In this document: positions 22,115 through 28,841 of the stretch, one piece after another
How positions within the stretch are numbered: position 1 is the first letter of the stretch
Layout: each line of letters opens with the position of its first letter
Assembly: GCA_964344775.1 (NCBI GenBank)
Contig: CAYFOO010000011.1
Coordinates: forward strand, 1-29,576
DNA: 29,576 nucleotides
Source of the DNA: CAYFMH01 sp964344775
GTDB taxonomy: Bacteria > Patescibacteriota > Gracilibacteria > UBA4473
Direction: 5' to 3'
The notes under the pieces: model-generated
The model's database searches: none
Seen by the model: only the letters and a program-made list of their open reading frames with translations
Told to the model about the DNA's origin: nothing
Translations under genes and position numbers: made by a program

Positions 22115-23625
22115 TGGCTTTTTATCAAACTTTTTCCCGCCATCTCTTTTGGAATCTTGATGTTGAGCAGTTCGCAAATAGTGGGAGCAATATCGGCCAA
22201 GGTGCCTTTTGCTCGCAGTTTTATATTTTGACGATCTTTTGCCAATACCACACAGGGGACCAGATTTTTTGAATGTGAAGCAGATGGATCACCATTTGGG
22301 TATATCATTTCATCGGCATTTCCGTGGTCGGCCGTGAGAACGATGTCATAGCCTTTTTTTTGAGCGAGTGGGATGAGCTTTGCCAAACATTCATCTAGGA
22401 CTCCCACCGCTTTTTTCGTGGCTCTTAAGTTTCCAGAGTGTCCCACTAGGTCGGCGTTGGCAAAGTTCTGTACCACCAATTGATACTCATTGTTTTTAAT
22501 TTCTGCGAGAGCTGCGTTGGTTTGTCTTTTAGCTGACATTTCTGGTTTCTCCGCATAAGAAGCACATTTCGGCGAAGCAATAAGAAGCCTTTTTTCTCCT
22601 GGGAATTCATCTTTTCTTTCTCCAGAGAAGAAAAACGTTACGTGATTAAACTTTTCTGTTTCGGTGATTCTCAATTGTTTTTCTCCTTTTTTGGAAATGA
22701 TTTCTCCAAGTGTGTTTTTGATCTTTTCTTTACCAAAGGAAAAAGGTTTAACTGCTCCATCGTAGTAATCCCCAAAGATCCCATAATTTTTTTTGCTGAT
22801 TTTTATCGGTCTGGAAAAATGTTTGAAGTCTTTGTCTGCCAAAGCTGCAGAAATTTCACGAGCTCGATCGGTCCGGAAATTGAAAAAGATTACCACATCA
22901 TCAGATTGGATCTGGCCTTCTTTTTCCAATAACACTGGAGGGAGGTAATAATCTGATTTGTCCGATATTGTGTAGAATTGATCAATCACTTCTTTCCAGG
23001 ATTTTTTGTTGGCTGATATTTTTGGGTTACAGAGCACATCGTAGTGTGTGTGAACTCGATCCCAGTTCATATCCCTATCCATGACAAAAAATCGGCCTCC
23101 CACACTCGCGATTTTGCCAATCTTTTGGTCATCAATTTGTTGCAGGTATTCTTTTGCCGTTCGCTCACCCACATCTCGCCCATCGAGGAAAGTGTGGATA
23201 AAAATATTTTCAATTCCGTATTTTTTTCCCATTTTTTGCAGACCAAAAAGGTGAGGCAGGAAGCTGTGGATTCCGCCATCAGAACAAAGTCCCATCAGAT
23301 GGATCCGACCGTTTTTTTGTGCTTTTTGGAAGAGTTCAATTAATTTCTCATTTTTGAAAAAATCTCCCGATTCGATTTGATCGTTGATTTTGGTGAGCAG
23401 AGGTTTGATCACCCGTCCTGATCCGATCGTGATATGTCCGACTTCTGATCCACCAGTTTGGAATCCAGGTAGTCCCACTGATTCTCCGTCAGTTTTCAGT
23501 TTTGCTACATCGTTTTCAGTGAAAAGTTTGTCAATAAATGGCTTTTTGGCTGCAGCGATAGCGTCAGTTTTGTCCCCCTTGCCTAATCCAAATCCATCAA
23601 GGATGATGAGATATACTTTTTCCAT
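22111..23625 (-). CDS. gpmI: 2,3-bisphosphoglycerate-independent phosphoglycerate mutase
   Basis: Interconverts 3- and 2-phosphoglycerate in glycolysis using two metal ions and a phosphoserine. The 504-aa protein is full length. D10 in ILDGFGLG binds metal, S60 in QTGGSEVGHITIGSGR is the phospho-acceptor (usual form GNSEVGH), FLDGRDVGERTAKEYL matches the substrate loop, and LTADHGNADEM near the C-terminus supplies further metal ligands. Context: ATG lies only 3 bp after the mazF stop, so gpmI appears to be the third gene of the antitoxin-mazF-gpmI unit with no convincing promoter of its own. This would tie a central glycolytic enzyme to an autoregulated toxin-antitoxin promoter. Confidence 0.96.
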   Translation of the reverse strand: MEKVYLIILDGFGLGKGDKTDAIAAAKKPFIDKLFTENDVAKLKTDGESVGLPGFQTGGSEVGHITIGSGRVIKPLLTKINDQIESGDFFKNEKLIELFQKAQKNGRIHLMGLCSDGGIHSFLPHLFGLQKMGKKYGIENIFIHTFLDGRDVGERTAKEYLQQIDDQKIGKIASVGGRFFVMDRDMNWDRVHTHYDVLCNPKISANKKSWKEVIDQFYTISDKSDYYLPPVLLEKEGQIQSDDVVIFFNFRTDRAREISAALADKDFKHFSRPIKISKKNYGIFGDYYDGAVKPFSFGKEKIKNTLGEIISKKGEKQLRITETEKFNHVTFFFSGERKDEFPGEKRLLIASPKCASYAEKPEMSAKRQTNAALAEIKNNEYQLVVQNFANADLVGHSGNLRATKKAVGVLDECLAKLIPLAQKKGYDIVLTADHGNADEMIYPNGDPSASHSKNLVPCVVLAKDRQNIKLRAKGTLADIAPTICELLNIKIPKEMAGKSLIKSH

Positions 23626-23628
23626 CTT

Positions 23629-23976
23629 TTAAAATTTATCAAATAGATCAAAAAATAGAACGATTTTTTCTCGTAATTCGTTTTCGTAGTGAGAATCCAA
23701 TCTTCCCAATGTGCTAATAATTCTACTTTGGTCTACTGTTCGGATTTGACTCAGTTCTAATCGTGACAAATTTTCCAGGTTATTTGTAGAAGTTGGATTG
23801 ATGATTAGAGACCATGGGATTTTTTTTATTGAGCTGGTAAATGGCACGATGGTGATGGTTTTTATTTTTGAAGCATTTATTGCGTTGTTTTGTAAAATCA
23901 AACAGGGGCGGATGCCTTGTTGTTCAGAACCTTTGGTGGGATTTAAGTTTATAAGAACAATATCATATTTTTTCAT
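23629..23976 (-). CDS. MazF/PemK-family mRNA interferase toxin
   Basis: A 115-aa protein with the family start KKYDIVLINLNPTKGSEQQGIRPCLILQNN (GSEQQG/RPCLI block), the strand TITIVPFTSSIKK, and SRLELSQIRTVDQSRI, which carries the conserved region used for catalysis and substrate binding. MazF toxins cleave mRNA at short sequence motifs. The gene overlaps the upstream antitoxin by 4 bp in an ATGA arrangement (23973-23976), so translation is coupled, and gpmI follows after 3 bp. All key parts look intact, so it is probably active. Confidence 0.93.
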   Translation of the reverse strand: MKKYDIVLINLNPTKGSEQQGIRPCLILQNNAINASKIKTITIVPFTSSIKKIPWSLIINPTSTNNLENLSRLELSQIRTVDQSRIISTLGRLDSHYENELREKIVLFFDLFDKF

Positions 23977-24203
23977 AAGTTGTAAGTGTTATTGGCAATA
24001 GAAAGCCATTCGTCCATTTCTTTTGTGTCTTCTGCCATTTTATTTCCAGCGGTAGTGAGTTTTTTTCTGAGTTTTTCCGTTTGGTACCATTCTAGTGCTT
24101 CTTCTATGATTTGGCGTTTTGTTTTTTTTGATTTTTTTGATTCAGCAATTAGGAAATTCATTAGAGAAACTTGAAGATTGGTGGTGATACGAGCAGTTTG
24201 CAT
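23973..24203 (-). CDS. Ribbon-helix-helix antitoxin
   Basis: A 76-aa protein starting at ATG 24203 (MQTARITTNLQVSLMNFLIA). The frame is open upstream but passes through the promoter and operator, so longer starts are unlikely. The beta strand ARITTNLQV followed by helices LMNFLIAESKKSKKTKRQII and EALEWYQTEKLRKK is a typical RHH DNA-binding domain; the tail (about 45-76) would wrap the toxin. It stops with TGA overlapping the mazF ATG. A palindrome ATGTAT-5-ATACAT covers the -10 of its promoter and is a likely autoregulatory operator. Confidence 0.85.
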   Translation of the reverse strand: MQTARITTNLQVSLMNFLIAESKKSKKTKRQIIEEALEWYQTEKLRKKLTTAGNKMAEDTKEMDEWLSIANNTYNL

Positions 24204-24223
24204 TCTTTTTGTTGTTAATATAG

Positions 24224-24255
24224 ATGTATTGTAAATACATATAGATTGTATGCAA
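24224..24255 (-). promoter_or_regulatory. Promoter and operator of antitoxin-mazF-gpmI
   Basis: Minus strand -35 TTGCAT (24255-24250), 16 bp, -10 TACAAT (24233-24228). The palindrome ATGTAT (24224-24229) - 5 bp - ATACAT (24235-24240) covers the -10, as expected for repression by the RHH antitoxin. Confidence 0.65.
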
Positions 24256-24276
24256 ATAATTTTTTTATTTCGATTT

Positions 24277-24304
24277 TTGACACTGCACATTTTGAGAGTA
24301 AACT
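24277..24304 (+). promoter_or_regulatory. Promoter of PilX-like gene
   Basis: TTGACA (24277-24282), 16 bp, TAAACT (24299-24304); ATG 24313 is 8 nt after the -10, predicting a leaderless mRNA. Divergent from the antitoxin promoter. Confidence 0.65.
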
Positions 24305-24312
24305 GGGGGAGA

Positions 24313-25242
24313 ATGAAATATAAAACAAAAAATAAAGGTGTATCGCTGCTCATTGCTTTGGGGACGTCATATTTACTTCTGACGGTGGTGATGATTATTC
24401 TTTTTGCGGTGGCGAGGTCACTGGAGCAGAGTGCCAATATTGAGCGATCAAATCAGATTTTCTTTGCGGCAGAGTCGGGGATTGAGTCTGCATTTTTTCA
24501 TCATAATGCTCGGGGAGCGGGGACCCACTTCGTGGGAGATGACACTTCTCAGCAGATTTTGCATCAGGTGATTAGTGCTCTGGTGAATTGGAAAATCGAT
24601 GGACGAGTGGATCCGATTACCGGAATTTTGAAGGAAAATCAGACGATACAGATTCCATTTTTTTGGGATAGTGCGACGACTCCGCTAGATACTCCTTTTG
24701 AGGAAAATCTCAACATTGCCTCAGAGGGATTTACTCTTTCTTTTACGCGAGAAGGAATTCCGGATGGATTTGATTTTGGGACGGAAGAGGAGGAGATATT
24801 GATCGATTGGAAGATTTCTCGAAAACATCCGACGGAGGGACTTCAAACATTCCTCCCAAAAGATGAGGGAGGATGTCTGGGAGAGACCGAATTTATCTGT
24901 AAATCAGGGTTGCCAGCAACAATTGGTTCAGGAGACTCAATAGCTGGAAAGAGAATACCTTGTACTAGTGTAGACAATTGCCCCACCACTTTGAGCGATT
25001 TTTTGAGTGAGGGAAATAATTTTCAGTTGGTTTTTCGACCAATTTTACCTTTTGAGAGTGTGGACGAGAGTCAAAAAATTCCAGGAATTCCTTTCACACT
25101 CACGACAGATGGTACACCGATGCCAAAGAGTGCGTATGACATCGTAGCTGACATTGCCCAGGGAGACTTTACGCAGAAGCTCGAACTCACGATCCCAGAA
25201 AAAACCGCAATTGGGTCGTTTGATTATGTGATATTTGATTAA
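24313..25242 (+). CDS. PilX-like membrane-anchored pilus assembly protein, 309 aa
   Basis: ATG 24313 is chosen from the promoter; an upstream in-frame ATG (24250) lies within the promoter region. The N-terminus MKYKTKNKGVSLLIALGTSY continues into one hydrophobic helix (about 9-34), then FFAAESGIESAFFHHN, the pattern of the PilX N-terminal domain of minor pilin-like proteins. The rest (about 60-309) is an extracellular-type domain with four cysteines (LGETEFICKSG and RIPCTSVDNCPTT areas) that could form disulfides. No prepilin peptidase site (G-FTLIE) is seen, as is common for this subgroup. No other type IV pilus gene is in the window. It overlaps the pyrH stop by 4 bp on the opposite strand. 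Confidence 0.65.
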   Translation: MKYKTKNKGVSLLIALGTSYLLLTVVMIILFAVARSLEQSANIERSNQIFFAAESGIESAFFHHNARGAGTHFVGDDTSQQILHQVISALVNWKIDGRVDPITGILKENQTIQIPFFWDSATTPLDTPFEENLNIASEGFTLSFTREGIPDGFDFGTEEEEILIDWKISRKHPTEGLQTFLPKDEGGCLGETEFICKSGLPATIGSGDSIAGKRIPCTSVDNCPTTLSDFLSEGNNFQLVFRPILPFESVDESQKIPGIPFTLTTDGTPMPKSAYDIVADIAQGDFTQKLELTIPEKTAIGSFDYVIFD

Positions 25243-25949
25243 AGCACAATCTTCGTCCCAACATCTTTTCCTTCCACTACTTTTTTGAGGTTCCCGGCTT
25301 TCATCAGTTCAAAAACGATGATTGGGAGTTTGTTGTCCCGGCACTGGGCAATTGCGGTGGCGTCCATTACTTTGAGATCTTTTTCTAGTGCTTCGTCAAA
25401 AGTGACGGTGTCATACCGTTTGGCTTTTGGATTTTTGCGTGGATCATCATCATAGACGCCATCTACATTGGTAGCTTTGATCACCACGTCACATTCTAGT
25501 TCGAGGGCTCGGAGGGCTGCAGCAGAATCTGTGGTAAAGTAGGGGTTTCCAGTTCCTGCAGCACAGATGAGGACACGTTTCTTTTCCAGATGTCTCACCG
25601 CCCTTCGGCGGATATATGGTTCCGCTACGGCAGGAGTATTGAGAGCGGAGCAAACTCGAGAATAAACGCCGGCTTTTTCCAATGCGGCTTGGAGAGCAAT
25701 GGAGTTCATGATGGTTCCTAGCATACCGATGTAGTCAGAGGGGACTCGATCAATTCCTGACTCATGATTAGCTCCTCGCCAAATATTCCCAGCACCGATG
25801 ACGATGACGATTTCTGCACCGAGTTTGTACACTTCGGCCACTTCTTTTACGATTTTATCGAGTACGGTGTAATCAATTCCAAATTCTTTTTCGTCACCCA
25901 AAAGGGCTTCACCGGAGAGTTTGAGAAGTATTCGTTTGTATTTTGCCAT
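25239..25949 (-). CDS. pyrH: Uridylate kinase
   Basis: UMP kinase phosphorylates UMP to UDP in pyrimidine synthesis, as a hexamer of the amino-acid kinase fold. At 236 aa the length is normal. Visible: RILLKLSGEAL (6-16), GAGNIWRG, DYIGMLGTIMNSIALQ, RVLICAAGTGNPYFTTDSAAALRA, KATNVDGVYDDDP and the C-terminal MDATAIAQCRDNKLPI. The promoter TTGCCA-17-TATAAT lies so close that ATG is 8 nt after the -10, giving a leaderless mRNA for an essential gene. frr, which often follows pyrH, is not present; the next gene downstream is the convergent PilX-like gene. Confidence 0.97.
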   Translation of the reverse strand: MAKYKRILLKLSGEALLGDEKEFGIDYTVLDKIVKEVAEVYKLGAEIVIVIGAGNIWRGANHESGIDRVPSDYIGMLGTIMNSIALQAALEKAGVYSRVCSALNTPAVAEPYIRRRAVRHLEKKRVLICAAGTGNPYFTTDSAAALRALELECDVVIKATNVDGVYDDDPRKNPKAKRYDTVTFDEALEKDLKVMDATAIAQCRDNKLPIIVFELMKAGNLKKVVEGKDVGTKIVL

Positions 25950-25957
25950 CGGGGAGG

Positions 25958-25986
25958 ATTATAGGGGATTGTTGACAGAGTGGCAA
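25958..25986 (-). promoter_or_regulatory. pyrH promoter
   Basis: Minus strand TTGCCA (25986-25981), 17 bp, TATAAT (25963-25958), a near-consensus promoter; ATG is 8 nt downstream. Confidence 0.75.
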
Positions 25987-25999
25987 GAATAAAAAATAA

Positions 26000-26028
26000 T
26001 GGACAAATTTTAAAAAAGATAATATAAG
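26000..26028 (+). promoter_or_regulatory. Promoter of orphan gene at 26036
   Basis: TGGACA (26000-26005), 17 bp, TATAAG (26023-26028). ATG 26036 is 7 nt after the -10, so it is favoured over GTG 26033. Confidence 0.55.
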
Positions 26029-26035
26029 AATTGTG

Positions 26036-26314
26036 ATGAAATCGGTTAATGTTGAAAAAAGCGGCCTTAGAGTAGATTTTGTATTATTTTCAGAAAGGAG
26101 AAAATCAGTTTCTGAGTTTGATTTAGTAGTTAGAAGAAATAAGATTTTTGTTGGTAGATTGGCTGTGTTTTTTGGGAAAGGGGTTACAGCTAGAAGGATC
26201 AAGAAAATTGTAGGGAGTTTTGCTGCTGCAAATGACAGTATGTCACCTGATGATAAGCTAAAAAATTATTTGGATTGGGTACGACGGGAAAAAGACGAAA
26301 AATTAGTTTTTTGA
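26036..26314 (+). CDS. Hypothetical small protein, 92 aa
   Basis: Not recognised. Basic at the N-terminal half (SERRKSVSEFDLVVRRNK), then a strand/glycine segment IFVGRLAVFFGKGVTARRIK and a helical acidic/basic tail (LKNYLDWVRREKDEK). There is no signal peptide; the hydrophobic patch is too short for a membrane segment. The basic character would suit nucleic acid binding, but this is a guess. The start is set by a promoter that places ATG at the expected transcript start. It ends in TGA, 2 nt before the stop of the convergent glycosyltransferase gene. Confidence 0.65.
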   Translation: MKSVNVEKSGLRVDFVLFSERRKSVSEFDLVVRRNKIFVGRLAVFFGKGVTARRIKKIVGSFAAANDSMSPDDKLKNYLDWVRREKDEKLVF

Positions 26315-26316
26315 TA

Positions 26317-27474
26317 TTATTCCACCAAAATTCCCACCAATCTTTTCCTCGTTTCTTCCAGTGAAAAGTTTTTTTCTACAAACGGTCTAGCTTTTTCGGT
26401 GAAGAGTTTGATTTCTGACGGATGATCTACAAAAAAAGCAATTTTTTCTGCTAGTGCTTTGGCATTTTGCCCTTCGATCAACACAGAAGTTTTTGGATAC
26501 CGGAGGAAATGTTCATAGTTTTTCAGTGTTTCTCGTGGACCGGTCATGTCAAAAGATAAGACCAGTTTTCCCAGTGCCAAAGCCTCAATCACTACACGCC
26601 CAAAGGTTTCTCGTTCTGTGGGAAGAAAAAGAGCTAAATCAAACTTGAGAATGGTCTCAAAAGGATTTTCTACTTCGGGGACAAATTGTACATTTTTGAG
26701 CTTTCTGAATCGAACAAAATCCTGGCATTTTTTCTGGTATTTGAGAGTGGCGGGATCAGATGCCACTGGATTGCCGACAAAGGTGAAATTTAAATTTGGA
26801 TGTGTTTTTTGCAGAATATCAGCCGCCTCCAGTGCAAAAAATTGTCCTTTTCGGGGATCGATTCTTCCGAGAATGAGGATGTTTTTGATTTCTTTTGGGC
26901 AGATGGGATTCGGAATCTGAGTGAAATCAATGCCGTTTTCTACAATTTGGATTTTGTCATAATTTTTATTGGCAATGCAATTTCTGAGAAAATTCCGTGT
27001 GGGCATGGAGTTGGCGATGAGTACATCCGCTGTGTTGCCAATCGCTTTTACGAGAAATTTTGGCACCGTGAAATCATGAAACATGCAAACCCACCTACCT
27101 TTTATCCCAAAAATGCTTTTGGCTAGCAGCATGACAAAGTGGGTTCTGGGGGTATTGGAAAAAATCGTTCGTGTTTTTTTTGAATGAATTACTTTCTTTA
27201 GTTTCCAAGCGGTCCAGAGTAGGTGGAAAATCGCAAAAAATTTATAAAAAATATTCCCTTTTACCGAAGGAAAAGTGAAATCTTCAATTGGAACTCCGGC
27301 CATGAATTTTTGATATTTTTGGCTTTTGCCCCCCAGAATCAGTGGAGAAATCTGTTTTTTTTCTAAGCTGTTCAAGTTCTGAAAAAAGTCGACCAAAAAC
27401 CTCTCGGCCCCACCGAGGAATTCACCTTGGTCGAGGAAAATGGTATGGGAAAGGTTAGAATTTTTAATTTGCAT
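26317..27474 (-). CDS. Glycosyltransferase, GT4 family (GT-B fold)
   Basis: A 385-aa cytoplasmic or membrane-associated sugar transferase. The C-terminal donor-binding domain shows ILILGRIDPRKGQFFALEAA (about 195-215), FTFVGNPV, and the E-x7-E motif region PTERETFGRVVIEALALGKL near 310-330, typical of GT4 retaining enzymes. The N-terminal acceptor domain begins HTIFLDQGEFLGGAERFLVD, with the GGAE motif common in this group. The likely role is assembly of surface glycans or glycolipids, and the epimerase at 4860 could supply its donor; acceptor and donor are unknown. The leader is a degenerate repeat, so a clear promoter is hard to assign. Confidence 0.92.
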   Translation of the reverse strand: MQIKNSNLSHTIFLDQGEFLGGAERFLVDFFQNLNSLEKKQISPLILGGKSQKYQKFMAGVPIEDFTFPSVKGNIFYKFFAIFHLLWTAWKLKKVIHSKKTRTIFSNTPRTHFVMLLAKSIFGIKGRWVCMFHDFTVPKFLVKAIGNTADVLIANSMPTRNFLRNCIANKNYDKIQIVENGIDFTQIPNPICPKEIKNILILGRIDPRKGQFFALEAADILQKTHPNLNFTFVGNPVASDPATLKYQKKCQDFVRFRKLKNVQFVPEVENPFETILKFDLALFLPTERETFGRVVIEALALGKLVLSFDMTGPRETLKNYEHFLRYPKTSVLIEGQNAKALAEKIAFFVDHPSEIKLFTEKARPFVEKNFSLEETRKRLVGILVE

Positions 27475-27483
27475 TATATTTTT

Positions 27484-27605
27484 AGTATCAGGTATAAAGT
27501 ATTAAGTATCAAGTATTAAATAATTTTTGATTTCAGATTGCAGATTTAAGATTTAAAAATTAAGATTTGTTTAGAAAATTTAAAAATTATAAAATTAAAA
27601 ATTTG
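27484..27605. repeat. Degenerate low-complexity repeats between divergent genes
   Basis: First part: imperfect AAGTATTAAGTATCAAGTATTAA-type units with 8-11 bp periods (27484-27522). Second part: AGATTTAAGATTTAAAAATTAAG-type units up to 27605. It separates the glycosyltransferase start from the plus-strand gene at 27608 and must contain the promoters of both; TTGTTT-15-TATAAA (27567-27593) is a weak candidate for the latter. Confidence 0.55.
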
Positions 27606-27607
27606 AA

Positions 27608-27940
27608 ATGCCCTCCTTGTATTTAATCACCCTAATTTCTGTTTTTAGTGTTGGTTTTGCACAGCTGCAAGATGTTGATTTTGATGGCATTTCTGATGCT
27701 GCTGATTTTTGTCCTCAGATTCCTTATCGTTCTGAGAGCGGCTGTCCGGTTTTCATTCCACGAGAGGGGGCAGAAAAAAAAGACAACCAAGTGCAGGCCA
27801 TCTGGAAAAGTACACGGTCAGATCTCAGATTACGAGAAAAAACAGAGATAAAGATTGGAGATATGTTTTGGGCAATTATTCAGGATTCGCAGACGGGGGA
27901 GGGGTATTCCAAAAGTGCGAAGATGGAGGTGAGGCATTAA
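27608..27940 (+). CDS. Secreted protein with thrombospondin type 3 calcium-binding repeat
   Basis: The 110-aa protein begins with a signal peptide (MPSLYLITLISVFSVGFAQ, cleavage likely near residue 18-19), followed at once by DVDFDGISDAADFCPQIP, a thrombospondin type 3 repeat whose Asp residues bind calcium, and a second cysteine in ESGCPVF. The C-terminal 54 residues (KKDNQVQAIWKSTRSDLRLR...) form a strand-rich domain of unknown role. It is short for a TSP3 protein, which usually carries several repeats and an OmpA-like or sorting domain. Its 3' third is present again at 28674-28841 as a remnant, with hicBA between the two. Confidence 0.7.
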   Translation: MPSLYLITLISVFSVGFAQLQDVDFDGISDAADFCPQIPYRSESGCPVFIPREGAEKKDNQVQAIWKSTRSDLRLREKTEIKIGDMFWAIIQDSQTGEGYSKSAKMEVRH

Positions 27941-28005
27941 AGCTTTGGAAAATGGAAAGTAGACGATTGGAAAATTGCGATTGGTCTCATAATCTAACCA
28001 TCGAA

Positions 28006-28233
28006 TCATCCAATTCTTAACTTTTCATATTCTTTTGTAGTGAGTTGTATGTCATTCAAAATTTTGCGAAGCAAGCCTCGACTAATGTCTTTTTTGTGTA
28101 CAGGAATAGTGGTTGTTCTGCCATCGGTATGTTGAAAAAACACGTGAGATCCTTCTGCATCTCTTTTTTTGAAACCCAAATGCTGGAGAATTTTTACGAG
28201 TCTTTGTGGTTTGATAGGGACGAGTTTAGGCAT
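28006..28233 (-). CDS. hicA: HicA mRNA interferase toxin
   Basis: A 75-aa double-stranded-RNA-binding-like toxin that cleaves mRNA. The helix PQRLVKILQHLGFKKRDAEG leads to GSHVFFQH with the catalytic His, then TTTIPVHKKDISRGLLRKIL, the full HicA pattern (G-S-H, P-x-H, L-x-x-I-L). The first 8 bp overlap the end of hicB (ATGCCTAA). The order is antitoxin first, toxin second. It stops with TGA. After it, 27941-28005 is low-complexity sequence. Confidence 0.94.
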   Translation of the reverse strand: MPKLVPIKPQRLVKILQHLGFKKRDAEGSHVFFQHTDGRTTTIPVHKKDISRGLLRKILNDIQLTTKEYEKLRIG

Positions 28234-28450
28234 AAGAAATATCTAGATTATGTGTCCCTACGAAGTGAGCTTTTGGAAGAAAAGAGGTATCTCTATTTCG
28301 TAAGCAAAGTTTTAATACTTCGGTTAGGTTTTCTAGCATTTCTTTTTTTGTGTCTCCTTGTGCATAGCAGCTTGGGATCAAGGGAATGGAGCCAATAAAT
28401 ACTCCATCTTCATCTTGTTCAATATAGACGGTAAATTGTGTGGTTTTCAT
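28226..28450 (-). CDS. hicB: HicB-family antitoxin
   Basis: A 74-aa protein of the partial RNase H fold: FTVYIEQDEDGVFIGSIPLI (strands 1-2), SCYAQGDTKKEMLENLTEVL (helix) and a short tail. The C-terminal DNA-binding domain of longer HicB proteins is absent or reduced to a few residues, so promoter repression by this short form would depend on another element or oligomerisation. It is upstream of hicA and overlaps it by 8 bp. The promoter is TTGCCT-16-TACAAT with an inverted repeat ACAAT-4-ATTGT over the -10. Confidence 0.92.
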   Translation of the reverse strand: MKTTQFTVYIEQDEDGVFIGSIPLIPSCYAQGDTKKEMLENLTEVLKLCLRNRDTSFLPKAHFVGTHNLDISYA

Positions 28451-28463
28451 GAGATTTAGTTTA

Positions 28464-28500
28464 ACAATGAGTATTGTAGTACTGAAATAAAATAAGGCAA
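28464..28500 (-). promoter_or_regulatory. hicBA promoter and candidate operator
   Basis: Minus strand -35 TTGCCT (28500-28495), 16 bp, -10 TACAAT (28478-28473). ACAAT (28464-28468) - GAGT - ATTGT (28473-28477) forms a short inverted repeat touching the -10. Confidence 0.5.
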
Positions 28501-28620
28501 ATTTGGGAGAAAGGAAATGATCTTTGCTGATTCAATCTTGCCTGTCGTCCGAAATCTTGATGTAGGATGGGGTAGATTGAACCGAAATATTCCGGTATCA
28601 GCACAAATAAAAGTTAAGAA

Positions 28621-28667
28621 GCAACCTTCCCCCTTCGCCAAGGCTATGGCGGACAGGACAAGGTTGC
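28621..28667 (+). repeat. Nested hairpin with CGCCA...TGGCG core
   Basis: Outer arms GCAACCTT (28621-28628) and AAGGTTGC (28660-28667); inner arms CGCCA (28636-28640) and TGGCG (28647-28651). It lies at the left edge of the TSP3-gene remnant, close to where the duplication begins, so it may mark a recombination boundary. The rest of 28451-28620 holds the hicB promoter and a 56-codon open frame (28517-28687) that I do not trust. Confidence 0.55.
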
Positions 28668-28673
28668 TCCAGC

Positions 28674-28841
28674 AAAGAAAAAGATAATAAAGTTCAAGCA
28701 ATCTGGAAAAGTACACGATCAGACCTCAGGTTGCGAGAAAAAACAGAGATAAAGATTGGAGATCTTTTTTGGGCGATTATTCAGGATTCGCAGACAGGGA
28801 AGGTGTATTCAAAGAGTCCAAAAATGGAGGTACAACACTAA
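28674..28841 (+). pseudogene. Remnant of a second copy of the TSP3-gene 3' end
   Basis: Reads KEKDNKVQAIWKSTRSDLRL... to TAA 28841 and matches the last 53 residues of the gene at 27608 with 47 identities. By hand alignment about 22 of 54 codons differ, 16 of them silently, so both copies evolved under protein-level selection before this one lost its 5' part. No signal peptide or start is left. It lies on the same strand as the intact gene, with hicBA between the two. Its 3' part is read antisense as the last 21 codons of the gene at 28777-29466. Confidence 0.88.

Noticed and set aside
28517..28687. 56-codon plus-strand frame (MIFADSILPVVRNLDVGW) with a purine-rich stretch before ATG
   Set aside because: It passes through the hairpin and enters the remnant in the wrong frame; may be a decayed piece of the duplicated gene, but I cannot support it as a gene.
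28456..28716. 86-codon minus-strand frame upstream of hicB
   Set aside because: It runs over the hicB promoter, the nested hairpin and the TSP3 remnant; no start signals.
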